Shown piece after piece: positions 1 through 7,486 of a stretch of DNA of 64,000 nucleotides (the stretch's first letter is position 1; the number at the start of each line of letters is the position of its first letter). Both the position numbers and the translations under genes were made by a program. The notes beneath the pieces are model-generated. The model was given only the letters and a program-made list of their open reading frames with translations, ran no database searches and had not been told where the DNA came from. This DNA comes from Anaerolineaceae bacterium. GTDB lineage: Bacteria > Chloroflexota > Anaerolineae > Anaerolineales > Anaerolineaceae. The stretch covers positions 1 through 64,000 of the forward strand of contig JAENZD010000002.1 of the NCBI GenBank assembly GCA_016841445.1. Reading direction: 5' to 3'.

Positions 1-130
1 AGAATCCCCCATTTAAAACCCTTAAAAAGTGTCCAAAAAAACACCCGCAGTACATTTCCTTCCCTTTCACCTTTCACCTTACACCCTTTACCTTTGAGCT
101 TTTAGCTTTCTTATTTCCCCCATCCACCAC

Positions 131-406
131 TTATCCTTCAAACATAAATTCCTCGGGTAACAAATTCTCTTCCGCCATTCTGACCTTACGGGCATGCCCT
201 AACTTCTTGATCACCGCCTCACGCTTCAAGGCTGAGATATGATCTTCAACTTCTTCCACGTACACCAGCTCCACGGGTCCGTGCATGCGGGTATAGCGCG
301 CACCCCTGCCGGCATTATGTTCCTTCACACGGCGGATGGGATCGGTCGTCCAGCCCGTATAATAGGCATCATTGGCGCACTTTACCATATAGCAGAAAAA
401 CGCCAT
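131..406 (-). CDS. GIY-YIG domain protein (UPF0213/YhbQ-like)
   Basis: A 91-residue single-domain protein. The N-terminal CYMVKC...YYTG stretch corresponds to the GIY-YIG core strands. It is followed by the RRVKEHN segment and the KREAVIKKL segment with the conserved Arg-Glu and Lys expected for this nuclease superfamily. Length matches stand-alone UPF0213-type proteins (about 80-100 residues), whose cellular role is poorly defined. It starts 3 bases after the stop of the upstream membrane protease gene, so the two are almost certainly cotranscribed. Assignment to the superfamily is firm. Nuclease activity is inferred. Confidence 0.85.
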   Translation of the reverse strand: MAFFCYMVKCANDAYYTGWTTDPIRRVKEHNAGRGARYTRMHGPVELVYVEEVEDHISALKREAVIKKLGHARKVRMAEENLLPEEFMFEG

Positions 407-409
407 CGA

Positions 410-1060
410 TCAATTCCACCCGATCAAAAATCTTGCAAAGCTGGTCATCGGCCGCCAGATAATGATGTTGAGTAGATCAAACCCGATCATTGGCAGAATA
501 AACACAATCGCCAGCAGGATAAATGCACTGTATGGCCGGATGCGATCAAAGGCGTCCGCCCAGCGTGGCGGCAGGAAATACGTGATGACCTTCTCCCCAT
601 CCAATGGCGCCAGCGGGATCAGGTTGAACAGGAACAAAACCAGGTTGATCATCAGGAAGTTGAGCAAAAAATCGCTCATCGAAGGCAGAAAAGCGCTGGT
701 CGTTGGCTGGAAAGGCACCCAACCAAAGCGCAGCGGAATCGCAGCCAGCAGCCCCAACAGCAAGTTGGTCGCCGGACCAGCTAATGAAACCAACATCATC
801 CCGGCTTTGCTTTTCCGACGAACGGCATATGGGTTGACCGGCACTGGCTTTGCCCAACCAAAACCAGCTACCAGCAGCATGATCGTGCCCATAATATCAA
901 GATGTGCGAACGGGTTCAAAGTCAGCCGCCCGTTCATTTTAGGCGTCGAGTCACCCAGGGCAGTCGCCGTGGCGGCATGGGCAAACTCATGAAAAGTGAA
1001 AGCGATCATCAATGTGATGATGCGGGTGATGACCGTGGGGAGTGTGAGATTGAACAACAT
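410..1060 (-). CDS. Site-2 protease family (M50) membrane metallopeptidase
   Basis: A 216-residue polytopic membrane protein. The zinc motif HEFAH lies at about residues 24-28 inside the first membrane segment. The second family signature, NLIPLAPLDG (the N-x-x-P-x-x-x-LDG type carrying the third ligand Asp), lies near residue 150. The NPFAHLD motif between them is also typical of compact rhomboid-sized S2P proteins. Such proteases cleave substrates within the membrane. The substrate cannot be read from context. It is the first gene of a two-gene unit with the GIY-YIG protein and diverges from the rhodanese gene. Confidence 0.88.
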   Translation of the reverse strand: MLFNLTLPTVITRIITLMIAFTFHEFAHAATATALGDSTPKMNGRLTLNPFAHLDIMGTIMLLVAGFGWAKPVPVNPYAVRRKSKAGMMLVSLAGPATNLLLGLLAAIPLRFGWVPFQPTTSAFLPSMSDFLLNFLMINLVLFLFNLIPLAPLDGEKVITYFLPPRWADAFDRIRPYSAFILLAIVFILPMIGFDLLNIIIWRPMTSFARFLIGWN

Positions 1061-1158
1061 ATAAGAATAATTTTCCTTTTTTCCTTGCGAATCAACCCTT
1101 TCATTATAGCATGCAGGTCTATTCGCTTACATTTTGATGTGATTCGTTATATTGTTAT

Positions 1159-1187
1159 TTTACCTATTTGGATAAATTTAGTATAAT
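1159..1187 (+). promoter_or_regulatory. Sigma-70-type promoter for the rhodanese lipoprotein gene
   Basis: A perfect TATAAT lies at 1182-1187. TTTACC at 1159-1164 matches the -35 consensus at four of six positions, with a 17-base spacer. The start codon follows about 24 bases later, so the leader would be very short. Seen by eye; no transcript data. Confidence 0.6.
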
Positions 1188-1210
1188 TAGGAAAACTAAC
1201 TGAAAGGTGA

Positions 1211-1627
1211 ATGATGAAAAAAACAATTAATTTAATTTTACTCATTATGGGATTGGCATTGGCAGGCTGCGCAGCTCAGACGGTTGCCAATGAATCCAGC
1301 ACGCCCTATGTTGACATCAGCCCAGAGGAGCTTTCTCTCATGATGGCAGAACGCCGGGATTCTTTTGTACTGGTCAACACGCATATCCCCTATGAGGGCG
1401 ATATTCCTGACACCGATCTATCCATCCCGTATAACGAGATTTCAGCTTACCTGGACCAATTACCAGCAGATAAAGATGCGGAGATTGTTCTTTACTGCCG
1501 GAGTGACAATATGTCCCGCGACGCCGCGGAAACCCTGGCGGAGTTAGGGTATACCAACCTCAAAAATTTGGATGGTGGATTCAATGCCTGGAGAGACGCA
1601 GGATTCCCCTTTGAGATTGAGCCATGA
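1211..1627 (+). CDS. Rhodanese-like domain lipoprotein
   Basis: A 138-residue exported protein. Residues 1-19 form a lipoprotein signal ending in the lipobox LAGC, so it should be anchored in the membrane by lipidated Cys. The rest is a single rhodanese fold with the active-site loop beginning at the Cys of YCRSDNMS (around residue 96), followed by a helix and the GGFNAW signature common near the C-terminus. Extracytoplasmic rhodanese-like domains usually bind or transfer sulfane sulfur. The physiological substrate is unknown. Two adjacent ATG codons (1211 and 1214) are both possible starts after the AAAGGTG ribosome-binding sequence. It sits directly upstream of msrPQ, a redox repair system, which may be meaningful. 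Confidence 0.85.
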   Translation: MMKKTINLILLIMGLALAGCAAQTVANESSTPYVDISPEELSLMMAERRDSFVLVNTHIPYEGDIPDTDLSIPYNEISAYLDQLPADKDAEIVLYCRSDNMSRDAAETLAELGYTNLKNLDGGFNAWRDAGFPFEIEP

Positions 1628-1706
1628 TCTCTCTAGCATTTGAATGTTGCCATTAAAAGTTGTAAACTTACTTAAAAGTTGACATAAGATCTAGTTGAGG
1701 TGCAGT

Positions 1707-2675
1707 ATGAAGAAGCAAGAAAAATATAATTCTGTCCCCGTCAAGCCTGATGAGATCACACCCAAGCATATTTATCAAAACCGCCGTACATTTCTTAAAC
1801 AAATGGGTGTGGTAGGTTTAGGCGCGCTGCTTGCCAGTTGTGCGCCTGGCGTCACCTCAACACCCTCAACCTCGGAAACCCTTTCTGATATTACACCCAG
1901 TGGTATTGGAAGTGAATTAGAAAACCAGCTTACATCTAAAGAAGCGATCAAAGGATACAACAACTACTATGAGTTCACCACCAACAAAGAAAGGGTTGCA
2001 GAACTAGCCCAGGATTTTGTGACTGAACCCTGGTCAGTGAATGTTGATGGCTTAGTCGAAAATCCGGGGACTTACAGCACCGAAGATCTGCTAAGCAATT
2101 TTGAACAAGAGCAGCGCATCTACCGGATGCGTTGTGTTGAAGCCTGGTCAATGGTCATCCCCTGGGTCGGGTTCCCGCTTCATAAGCTCCTGGAGGAGGT
2201 CAAACCCACATCAGAAGCGAAGTATGTCATGTTTGAGAGCGCACTTGTGCCTGAACAGATGGATGGCGCTAACTCCGGCATGTTCCCCTTCCCTTACACC
2301 GAGGGGCTGCGGCTGGATGAAGCCATGCATGATCTGACCATCCTTGCCACAGGAATTTATGATGAACCATTAGCCCCACAAAACGGTGCCCCCATCCGAT
2401 TGGTAGTGCCATGGAAATATGGTTTTAAGAGCATTAAATCGATTATAAAGATTTCTCTCGTGGTCGATGAACCACCAACCCTGTGGAATATTGTTGCTCC
2501 CCAGGAATATGGTTTCTATGCCAATGTCAACCCAAATGTGGATCACCCGCGCTGGTCACAAGCTACAGAACGACGAATTGGTGAATCTGGTAGAATTGAT
2601 ACATTGTTCATGAACGGATATGCAGAAGAAGTTATGCCCCTTTACGAAGGCTTGGATCTCACTGAAAATTTTTAA
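1707..2675 (+). CDS. msrP: Protein-methionine-sulfoxide reductase catalytic subunit MsrP
   Basis: Molybdopterin-dependent oxidoreductase of the YedY/MsrP family, which repairs oxidised methionines in exported proteins. I chose the ATG at 1707 (322 residues) rather than the in-frame TTG at 1695, because a GAGG ribosome-binding sequence ends 6 bases upstream of it. Residues 26-27 form a twin-arginine motif (NRRTFLKQ) followed by a hydrophobic stretch ending LLASC, so the protein looks like a Tat substrate that may also be lipidated. The Cys of RMRCVEAW (about residue 143) is the expected molybdenum ligand. The membrane haem partner MsrQ follows after 18 bases. Function follows from the family. 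Confidence 0.93.
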   Translation: MKKQEKYNSVPVKPDEITPKHIYQNRRTFLKQMGVVGLGALLASCAPGVTSTPSTSETLSDITPSGIGSELENQLTSKEAIKGYNNYYEFTTNKERVAELAQDFVTEPWSVNVDGLVENPGTYSTEDLLSNFEQEQRIYRMRCVEAWSMVIPWVGFPLHKLLEEVKPTSEAKYVMFESALVPEQMDGANSGMFPFPYTEGLRLDEAMHDLTILATGIYDEPLAPQNGAPIRLVVPWKYGFKSIKSIIKISLVVDEPPTLWNIVAPQEYGFYANVNPNVDHPRWSQATERRIGESGRIDTLFMNGYAEEVMPLYEGLDLTENF

Positions 2676-2693
2676 GATTGTAGAAATTATCGA

Positions 2694-3356
2694 ATGACTG
2701 GCAGGAAGAAACGATTTAACACGGTAAAATGGCTGCGCATACTGGTCAATGTGGGCGGCTGGGTACCCCTGCTGATCTTAACCATTAAATATTTCACAAA
2801 CAATCTCGGCTTTGACCCAATCCAATCCGCGCTCCTGCGAACAGGCAGATACGCAGTCCTTTTCCTTATCCTCTCATTAACCTGTACTCCCATTCGAAAG
2901 ATCCTGAAGATATATGTTGTGAGTGTTCTGAGAAAACCGCTGGGTATGTTTGCCGCCCTTTACGCCGGTTTACATTTCGCGATCTATGCGATTTGGGATT
3001 TCCAACTCAACTTCAAACTCATCTGGCAGGCGATCATTGAATTTCCTTTTATCATCCTAGGCGCAATTACACTGCTCATTCTGGCCATCCTGGCTGCAAC
3101 CTCTTTTCAGAAAATTCAGAGAAAAATGGGAAAGAAATGGGATTTACTGCAGCGAACCGTCTATATTGCTGCAGTCCTGGATATCATCCACTATCTTCTA
3201 GCGATCAAAGGTGATCTGCTCAGCTTGCAGGGTAATTATACATGGCCGCTCATTGCGGCAAGCGCCCTGCTGATCCTGTTCATATTAAGAATCCCCTGGG
3301 TCATTCGCACATTGAAAAACCTGATCTTTCTAAGGAAAGAAACAAGGCAACGATAG
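2694..3356 (+). CDS. msrQ: Haem-binding membrane subunit MsrQ
   Basis: A 220-residue protein with about six membrane spans, of the ferric-reductase-like transmembrane family that supplies electrons from the quinone pool or cytoplasmic flavin to MsrP. Histidines in the central helices (GLHFAIY near residue 93 and DIIHYLL near 162) are candidate haem ligands. It begins 18 bases after msrP, so the two form an operon. Length and order match the standard msrPQ pair. It is convergent with galE, with only about 23 bases between the stop codons. Confidence 0.9.
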   Translation: MTGRKKRFNTVKWLRILVNVGGWVPLLILTIKYFTNNLGFDPIQSALLRTGRYAVLFLILSLTCTPIRKILKIYVVSVLRKPLGMFAALYAGLHFAIYAIWDFQLNFKLIWQAIIEFPFIILGAITLLILAILAATSFQKIQRKMGKKWDLLQRTVYIAAVLDIIHYLLAIKGDLLSLQGNYTWPLIAASALLILFILRIPWVIRTLKNLIFLRKETRQR

Positions 3357-3379
3357 CTAAGCCAACGAACACCTGATCT

Positions 3380-4393
3380 TTATCCGAAATTCAGAACCTG
3401 GTTCCTTTTTTCCCCCCACTTGAGAGCATCACTGATACCTTGATCTATCGAAAGTCCTGCTTCCCAGCCTAATAGCTCCCTGGCTTTATCCGCATTTGCA
3501 TAAGCGCCGGCGACATCACCGGGGCGGGGTGGTTTTTCGGCTCTTTTGATCGTTTCGCCATTCACGCGCTCAAAAGCATCCACCATCTCACACACAGTCA
3601 CACCATTGCCGGTACCCAGGTTGATCACAACATAAGGAACATCCGAATCCGCGTCCGCATCAATCACCACATCAAATTTTTCAACTGCTCTGACATGCGC
3701 CAATGCAAGATCCCATACATGGATGTAATCCCGGATACCCGTACCATCCCTGGTCGGCCAGTCTGTACCGGTGATATTGAACTGCGGCAGGTTCCCCAAA
3801 GCAACATCAACCAGTTTGCCAAGGATATGGCTGGGCTTCTCAATATGCATCCCCGTACGCATCTGTGGGTCAGCCCCAATCGGGTTGAAATACCGCAGCG
3901 CAATCCCCTTCAGGTTATAAGCTGCGCTGAAATCCTGTAAGACCATCTCCATCATATACTTAGTGCGTGCATACGGGCTGGTTGGCTTGAGTGGGGATTC
4001 TTCCGTAACCATAAAACCCGGGACTACATCATAGATAGCCGCTGATGAACTGAACACTATCCGTGGATAGCCTAATTTAGAAATTTGGTAAAAGAACTGC
4101 ATCGACTTGACCACGTTTTCGTGGTAGTACTCGTAAGGTTTTTCGACCGATTCGGGTACAACAATTAACGCTGCGCAGTGGATCGTAGCAAAAATATCTG
4201 GATGTTCACTAAAAACCTTCTGGACAAAAACCTCATTACCAATATCCCCTTGATAAAAGATATGACCTCGCGTAAAGGCTTCAGGTCCGGTCACCAAAGA
4301 ATCCAGGATGACAGGCACGTGGCCATGATCCTTAAGGGCATTGCAAATCGTGCTGCCGATATAACCCGCGCCGCCGGTAACCAGTACTTTCAT
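3380..4393 (-). CDS. galE: UDP-glucose 4-epimerase
   Basis: Extended short-chain dehydrogenase that interconverts UDP-glucose and UDP-galactose. The ATG at 4393 (337 residues) is preceded by an AGGAGA ribosome-binding sequence; a longer open frame upstream adds no family-like sequence. The NAD-binding motif TGGAGYIGS is at residues 7-15. The catalytic Ser-Tyr-Lys triad is visible as SSSAAIY and, further on, SPYARTK. The C-terminal PGDVAGAYANADKA segment is typical of GalE. It is an isolated gene here, without other galactose genes. Substrate specificity for UDP-GlcNAc as well cannot be excluded. Confidence 0.92.
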   Translation of the reverse strand: MKVLVTGGAGYIGSTICNALKDHGHVPVILDSLVTGPEAFTRGHIFYQGDIGNEVFVQKVFSEHPDIFATIHCAALIVVPESVEKPYEYYHENVVKSMQFFYQISKLGYPRIVFSSSAAIYDVVPGFMVTEESPLKPTSPYARTKYMMEMVLQDFSAAYNLKGIALRYFNPIGADPQMRTGMHIEKPSHILGKLVDVALGNLPQFNITGTDWPTRDGTGIRDYIHVWDLALAHVRAVEKFDVVIDADADSDVPYVVINLGTGNGVTVCEMVDAFERVNGETIKRAEKPPRPGDVAGAYANADKARELLGWEAGLSIDQGISDALKWGEKRNQVLNFG

Positions 4394-4701
4394 AAAAATT
4401 TCTCCTGAAACAATGTAAATATTTTCTTGATTGTAACATTGAAATTGCACAACCACGGCAGAAATCCACCCACAGTTCTTTACCTTACACATCAGAAACT
4501 AGGGTAAGCAGCGCTGTAATGAAGCGCGTAGTGGTTACTTAAAATCTTGAGATCACAAAGAAAACAGCCAAAAACAGGTGAAATTACACTAAAAACCATT
4601 TTATTAATAATTTCTTAACGTAATTCCTGATATTAATTCACCTTCCGTTAATGTAATTCATTTATAATCGTGGAAATCAGTTACTTCTATAGGATAAAAT
4701 A
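4394..4701. other. Intergenic region between galE and a small membrane ORF
   Basis: About 300 bases without a recognised gene. It would contain the galE promoter on the minus strand and, on the plus strand, a TATAAT at 4663-4668 without a convincing -35 box. A short imperfect GCGC inverted repeat lies near 4512-4527. I see no RNA gene or riboswitch here. Confidence 0.4.
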
Positions 4702-4830
4702 TTGTTTCAACTTTTGAGCACTTCCTTGATTATTACCGTTTCCATCATCTGGGCAATTCATATGATGATCTATATTATTACGTATTTAAACCATCATAAA
4801 ATGGTTGGGACGGTAAAGGTCAGAATTTGA
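4702..4830 (+). CDS. Candidate 42-residue membrane peptide
   Basis: A short open frame starting at TTG, with AGGA at 4691-4694 placed 7 bases upstream. The predicted peptide has one strongly hydrophobic segment of roughly 22-25 residues (from about LLSTSLIIT to MIYIITYL) followed by a short basic tail ending in KVRI. A TATAAT-like -10 lies about 35 bases upstream and an intrinsic terminator follows 26 bases after the stop, so promoter, ribosome-binding site, frame and terminator form a self-contained unit. I do not recognise a family. The non-ATG start and short length keep confidence moderate. Confidence 0.45.
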   Translation: MFQLLSTSLIITVSIIWAIHMMIYIITYLNHHKMVGTVKVRI

Positions 4831-4856
4831 AATAAAAAATTGACCGGACAGAGAGC

Positions 4857-4886
4857 AAAAGCCACCCAACCAGGGAGGCTTTTTTA
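4857..4886 (+). terminator. Intrinsic terminator after the small membrane ORF
   Basis: An inverted repeat pairs AAAAGCC and CCC with GGG and GGCTTTT around a five-base loop, with one internal A-A mismatch, and is followed by a run of T. It separates the small ORF from the liv operon. Confidence 0.75.
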
Positions 4887-5005
4887 TTATATGTAGAAAT
4901 TCCTGTTCGGACAGAAATGTAGGAGGTGAACTTCACAGCGATTAAAAAATTAGTAATGGTCATTAAGAATTCTAATTAACCCTTATCTATTTAGAGGAGA
5001 AGATA

Positions 5006-6310
5006 ATGAAGTTGAAAAGTGTTTTTGTTTTGTTAGTTGTGTTTGTTTTGGCCTTAACGGCTTGTCAACCTTCCCAGGATGTAGAGGAAACAGAAGTTTC
5101 CGTAGAAGAAACAGAAGTTTCCGTAGAAGAAACAGAAGGTGTCGTTGAAGAAACAGAGGCTGTCGCAGAAGAAACAGAAGAATCTGATAGCAGCCTTCCT
5201 GCAGCTTGTCTGGAAGATGAGCTTGGATGTGCTGTGATCCAAGCCGGTGAAACCATTAAAATCGGTATGGGCGCACCATTACTGGGTGACTATGCCATGT
5301 TTGGCATTGATATCAGCCAGGGTGTCTCATTAGCATTTCAAATGGATGATGGCTTTGAGGGTTGGACTTATGAACTCGTTGCTGAAGACACCGGTGGTTC
5401 ACCTGAAGCTGGGGCTGCAGTCGCCAACAAGATGGTTACAGACCCAACCGTTGTCGCCATTGCCGGTCATATTTTCTCCGGCTCCACAGAAGCTGCCATG
5501 CCAATCTATGAAAAAGCTGGCTTACCAATGATGTCTCCATCAGCTACTGAACCAACGCTCACACAGCGTGGCTCAACGGTGTTCAACAGACTTGCCTTCA
5601 CTGATGCTGATCAAGGAAAATTTGCTGCAGATTTACTGTTTAATGAACTCGGTTTTACAAAGATTGCGGTGATGCATGATGGAGGCTCATACGGTCAGGG
5701 TCTGGCTGATGTGGTTAGGGCTGAATTTGAAGCTCTCGGCGGCGAGGTTGTAGCCTATGAGGCGATCACAACCGGTGAAGCCGATTATGTTGCTCCCCTT
5801 TCTGCTGTAGCTGCAGCTGAACCTGAAGCGGTTTATTTTGGCGGCTACGCTGCTGAAGCAATTGTCATGATGAACCAATGGTCACAAGCCGGTTTGGATG
5901 GCGTATTATTCTTTGGTTGTGATGGCACTTACGGTGTAGAATTTACCGATAAGACCGGACCCAACGGTGAAGGCGCGATTGCCGTTTCTTTGGTACCACC
6001 AGATTCCGATGAAAAGACTGCATTTGATCAAGCGTATTTTGATGCATTCGGCACAGAAGCAGGTGAATTAAGTGCTTTCTCCTGGTCATCCTATGACACA
6101 GGTGGTGTATTGATTGCCGCCATTGAAAAAGTTGCTTTTGTCGAAGGTGATACACTCTTCGTCCCTCGGAGCGCTCTGGTTGAAGCAGTCCGTACTTCAG
6201 ATTACGTTGGCTTGACAGGGTTAATCAAATGTGATGCGGTCGGTGAATGTAATGCATCTGGACCCACCTTCTATGAAGTTGTAGATGGTGTCTGGGTACC
6301 CCTTGACTAA
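5006..6310 (+). CDS. livK: Branched-chain amino-acid ABC transporter substrate-binding lipoprotein
   Basis: A 434-residue exported periplasmic-binding protein of the Leu/Ile/Val type I fold (Peripla_BP_6). Residues 1-20 form a lipoprotein signal with lipobox LTAC. Residues about 26-59 are an acidic linker of near-identical seven-residue repeats (VEETEVS type), encoded by about five 21-base units. The binding domain follows from about residue 78 (IKIGMGAPLLGDY). A GAGGAG ribosome-binding site precedes the ATG. It is the first gene of livKHMGF and is separated from livH by a strong hairpin, which usually goes with higher expression of the binding protein. The ligand is inferred from the family and could be another amino acid or amide. 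Confidence 0.92.
   Translation: MKLKSVFVLLVVFVLALTACQPSQDVEETEVSVEETEVSVEETEGVVEETEAVAEETEESDSSLPAACLEDELGCAVIQAGETIKIGMGAPLLGDYAMFGIDISQGVSLAFQMDDGFEGWTYELVAEDTGGSPEAGAAVANKMVTDPTVVAIAGHIFSGSTEAAMPIYEKAGLPMMSPSATEPTLTQRGSTVFNRLAFTDADQGKFAADLLFNELGFTKIAVMHDGGSYGQGLADVVRAEFEALGGEVVAYEAITTGEADYVAPLSAVAAAEPEAVYFGGYAAEAIVMMNQWSQAGLDGVLFFGCDGTYGVEFTDKTGPNGEGAIAVSLVPPDSDEKTAFDQAYFDAFGTEAGELSAFSWSSYDTGGVLIAAIEKVAFVEGDTLFVPRSALVEAVRTSDYVGLTGLIKCDAVGECNASGPTFYEVVDGVWVPLD
5081..5184 (+). repeat. Tandem 21-base repeats encoding an acidic linker
   Basis: About five head-to-tail units reading GTAGAAGAAACAGAAGTTTCC or close variants. They encode the Glu/Thr/Val-rich linker between the lipid anchor and the binding domain of the LivK-like protein. 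The first units are nearly identical and the later ones drift, as expected for slippage-driven expansion. Confidence 0.8.
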
Positions 6311-6336
6311 GTTGATTAATATTTATTAAAATATAT

Positions 6337-6365
6337 AAATGGGGAAGGTAATACCTTCCCCATTT
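6337..6365. terminator. Strong hairpin between livK and livH
   Basis: A perfect 13-base inverted repeat (AAATGGGGAAGGT and its complement) around a three-base loop. No proper T run follows, so it is more likely an mRNA-stabilising or partial-termination element than a full terminator. This fits unequal expression of binding protein and permeases. Confidence 0.7.
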
Positions 6366-6391
6366 ATCAATTATGCAATTGGGTATCTTCT

Positions 6392-7486
6392 ATGATTAAT
6401 AAGATTAAAGAACTTAAAATAACCTGGGGTTCAGCAATACGAGTCATTGTAGGATCGGTTGTTGCTGTTTACCTGATTTGGCGAGTCGTAATCATCACGT
6501 TTGGCAGTGGGGAGTTCGGACCCGATACATGGGTCCGGTTTTTAATTACTGGTTTGGTAATTGGTGGGATATATGCCCTGATTGCGATAGGCTACACACT
6601 TGTTTATGGCATTTTATTTATGATCAACTTCGCTCATGGCGAAGTAATGATGTTAGGCACCTTTGCAGGGTATTTTGTATTAGAGGCACTCTCTGCAATG
6701 CCTGCGCCTGGCACTGATGCAAATATTAACTTTTTAAATGCACAACCGGTCTTATCTATATTATTAACTTTTCTTGCAGGAGCTGGTGTTTCAGCTTTAG
6801 CTGGATATTTGCTTGAAAAAATTGCCTATCGCCCCTTAAGGAAAGCACCCCGGTTGATCCCATTGATCAGTGCTATAGGTGCATCTATTTTCCTACAAAA
6901 TGCAGCCCAATTATTATTTGGACCTCAGCGCCGCCAGTATATTAATCCGGATTTATTATGGCGAGGTCAAGGTTGGATGATCCCTGTAAGTGGTAAATCT
7001 GTTATGCTAACCTACACTGGCGGGTTCTCTTTCGTCCTCTCAATTTTGTTAATGATTGGCTTATTTATTTTGGTCAGGAAAACAAAGTTGGGAAAATCAA
7101 TGCGTGCAGTGGCCGAAAACAAACAAGCGGCAGCTTTGATGGGTATCGATGTTGATTCTGTGATAAGTAAAACATTTATCATCAGTGGCATTTTAGCTGG
7201 ATCAGCAGGAGTCATGTGGGGAATTCATAATGGCCTCTTTAATCACTATGTTGGATTTTTGCCTGGCATCAAAGCCTTCACAGCAGCAGTTATGGGCGGA
7301 ATCGGAAATATCCCTGGTGCGATGATAGGGGGGATGTTGTTGGGTCTGATGGAATCCCTGGGGCCAGCCTTGCTTGGCCTGGATTTCCAACTAAAAGATG
7401 TGATCGCCTTCGCCATTTTGATTTTCGTCCTCATTATTCGCCCTTCAGGTATTCTGGGCGAAGCCCTCACAGAGGAAAAAGTATGA
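6392..7486 (+). CDS. livH: Branched-chain amino-acid ABC transporter permease LivH
   Basis: Inner-membrane permease of 364 residues, somewhat longer than the usual 290-300 because of an N-terminal membrane span (about residues 13-37) before the conserved GLVIGGIYALIAIGYTLVYG core. The FAHGEVMMLG and GALLGGMESLG-like segments of the family are present. A canonical ribosome-binding site is not obvious before the ATG, so translation may be weak or coupled. The stop codon overlaps the start of livM (ATGA), indicating translational coupling within the operon. Confidence 0.92.
   Translation: MINKIKELKITWGSAIRVIVGSVVAVYLIWRVVIITFGSGEFGPDTWVRFLITGLVIGGIYALIAIGYTLVYGILFMINFAHGEVMMLGTFAGYFVLEALSAMPAPGTDANINFLNAQPVLSILLTFLAGAGVSALAGYLLEKIAYRPLRKAPRLIPLISAIGASIFLQNAAQLLFGPQRRQYINPDLLWRGQGWMIPVSGKSVMLTYTGGFSFVLSILLMIGLFILVRKTKLGKSMRAVAENKQAAALMGIDVDSVISKTFIISGILAGSAGVMWGIHNGLFNHYVGFLPGIKAFTAAVMGGIGNIPGAMIGGMLLGLMESLGPALLGLDFQLKDVIAFAILIFVLIIRPSGILGEALTEEKV

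Noticed and set aside
60-110. CCTTTCACCTTTCACCTTACACCC degenerate pyrimidine repeat near the window start
   Set aside because: Short, imperfect, no coding or structural meaning visible; the neighbouring gene ends at 131.
4511-4524. 14-base match (AGCGCTGTAATGAA) to the sequence before the ECF sigma gene at about 54168
   Set aside because: Chance 14-base matches between two sites are expected in a window of this size, and the CGTC -10 is missing at the first site.
4889-4960. Liv leader with imperfect CTGT-TCGG-ACAG palindrome as a riboswitch or regulator site
   Set aside because: The inverted repeat is only four to five bases long and no riboswitch core was recognised.
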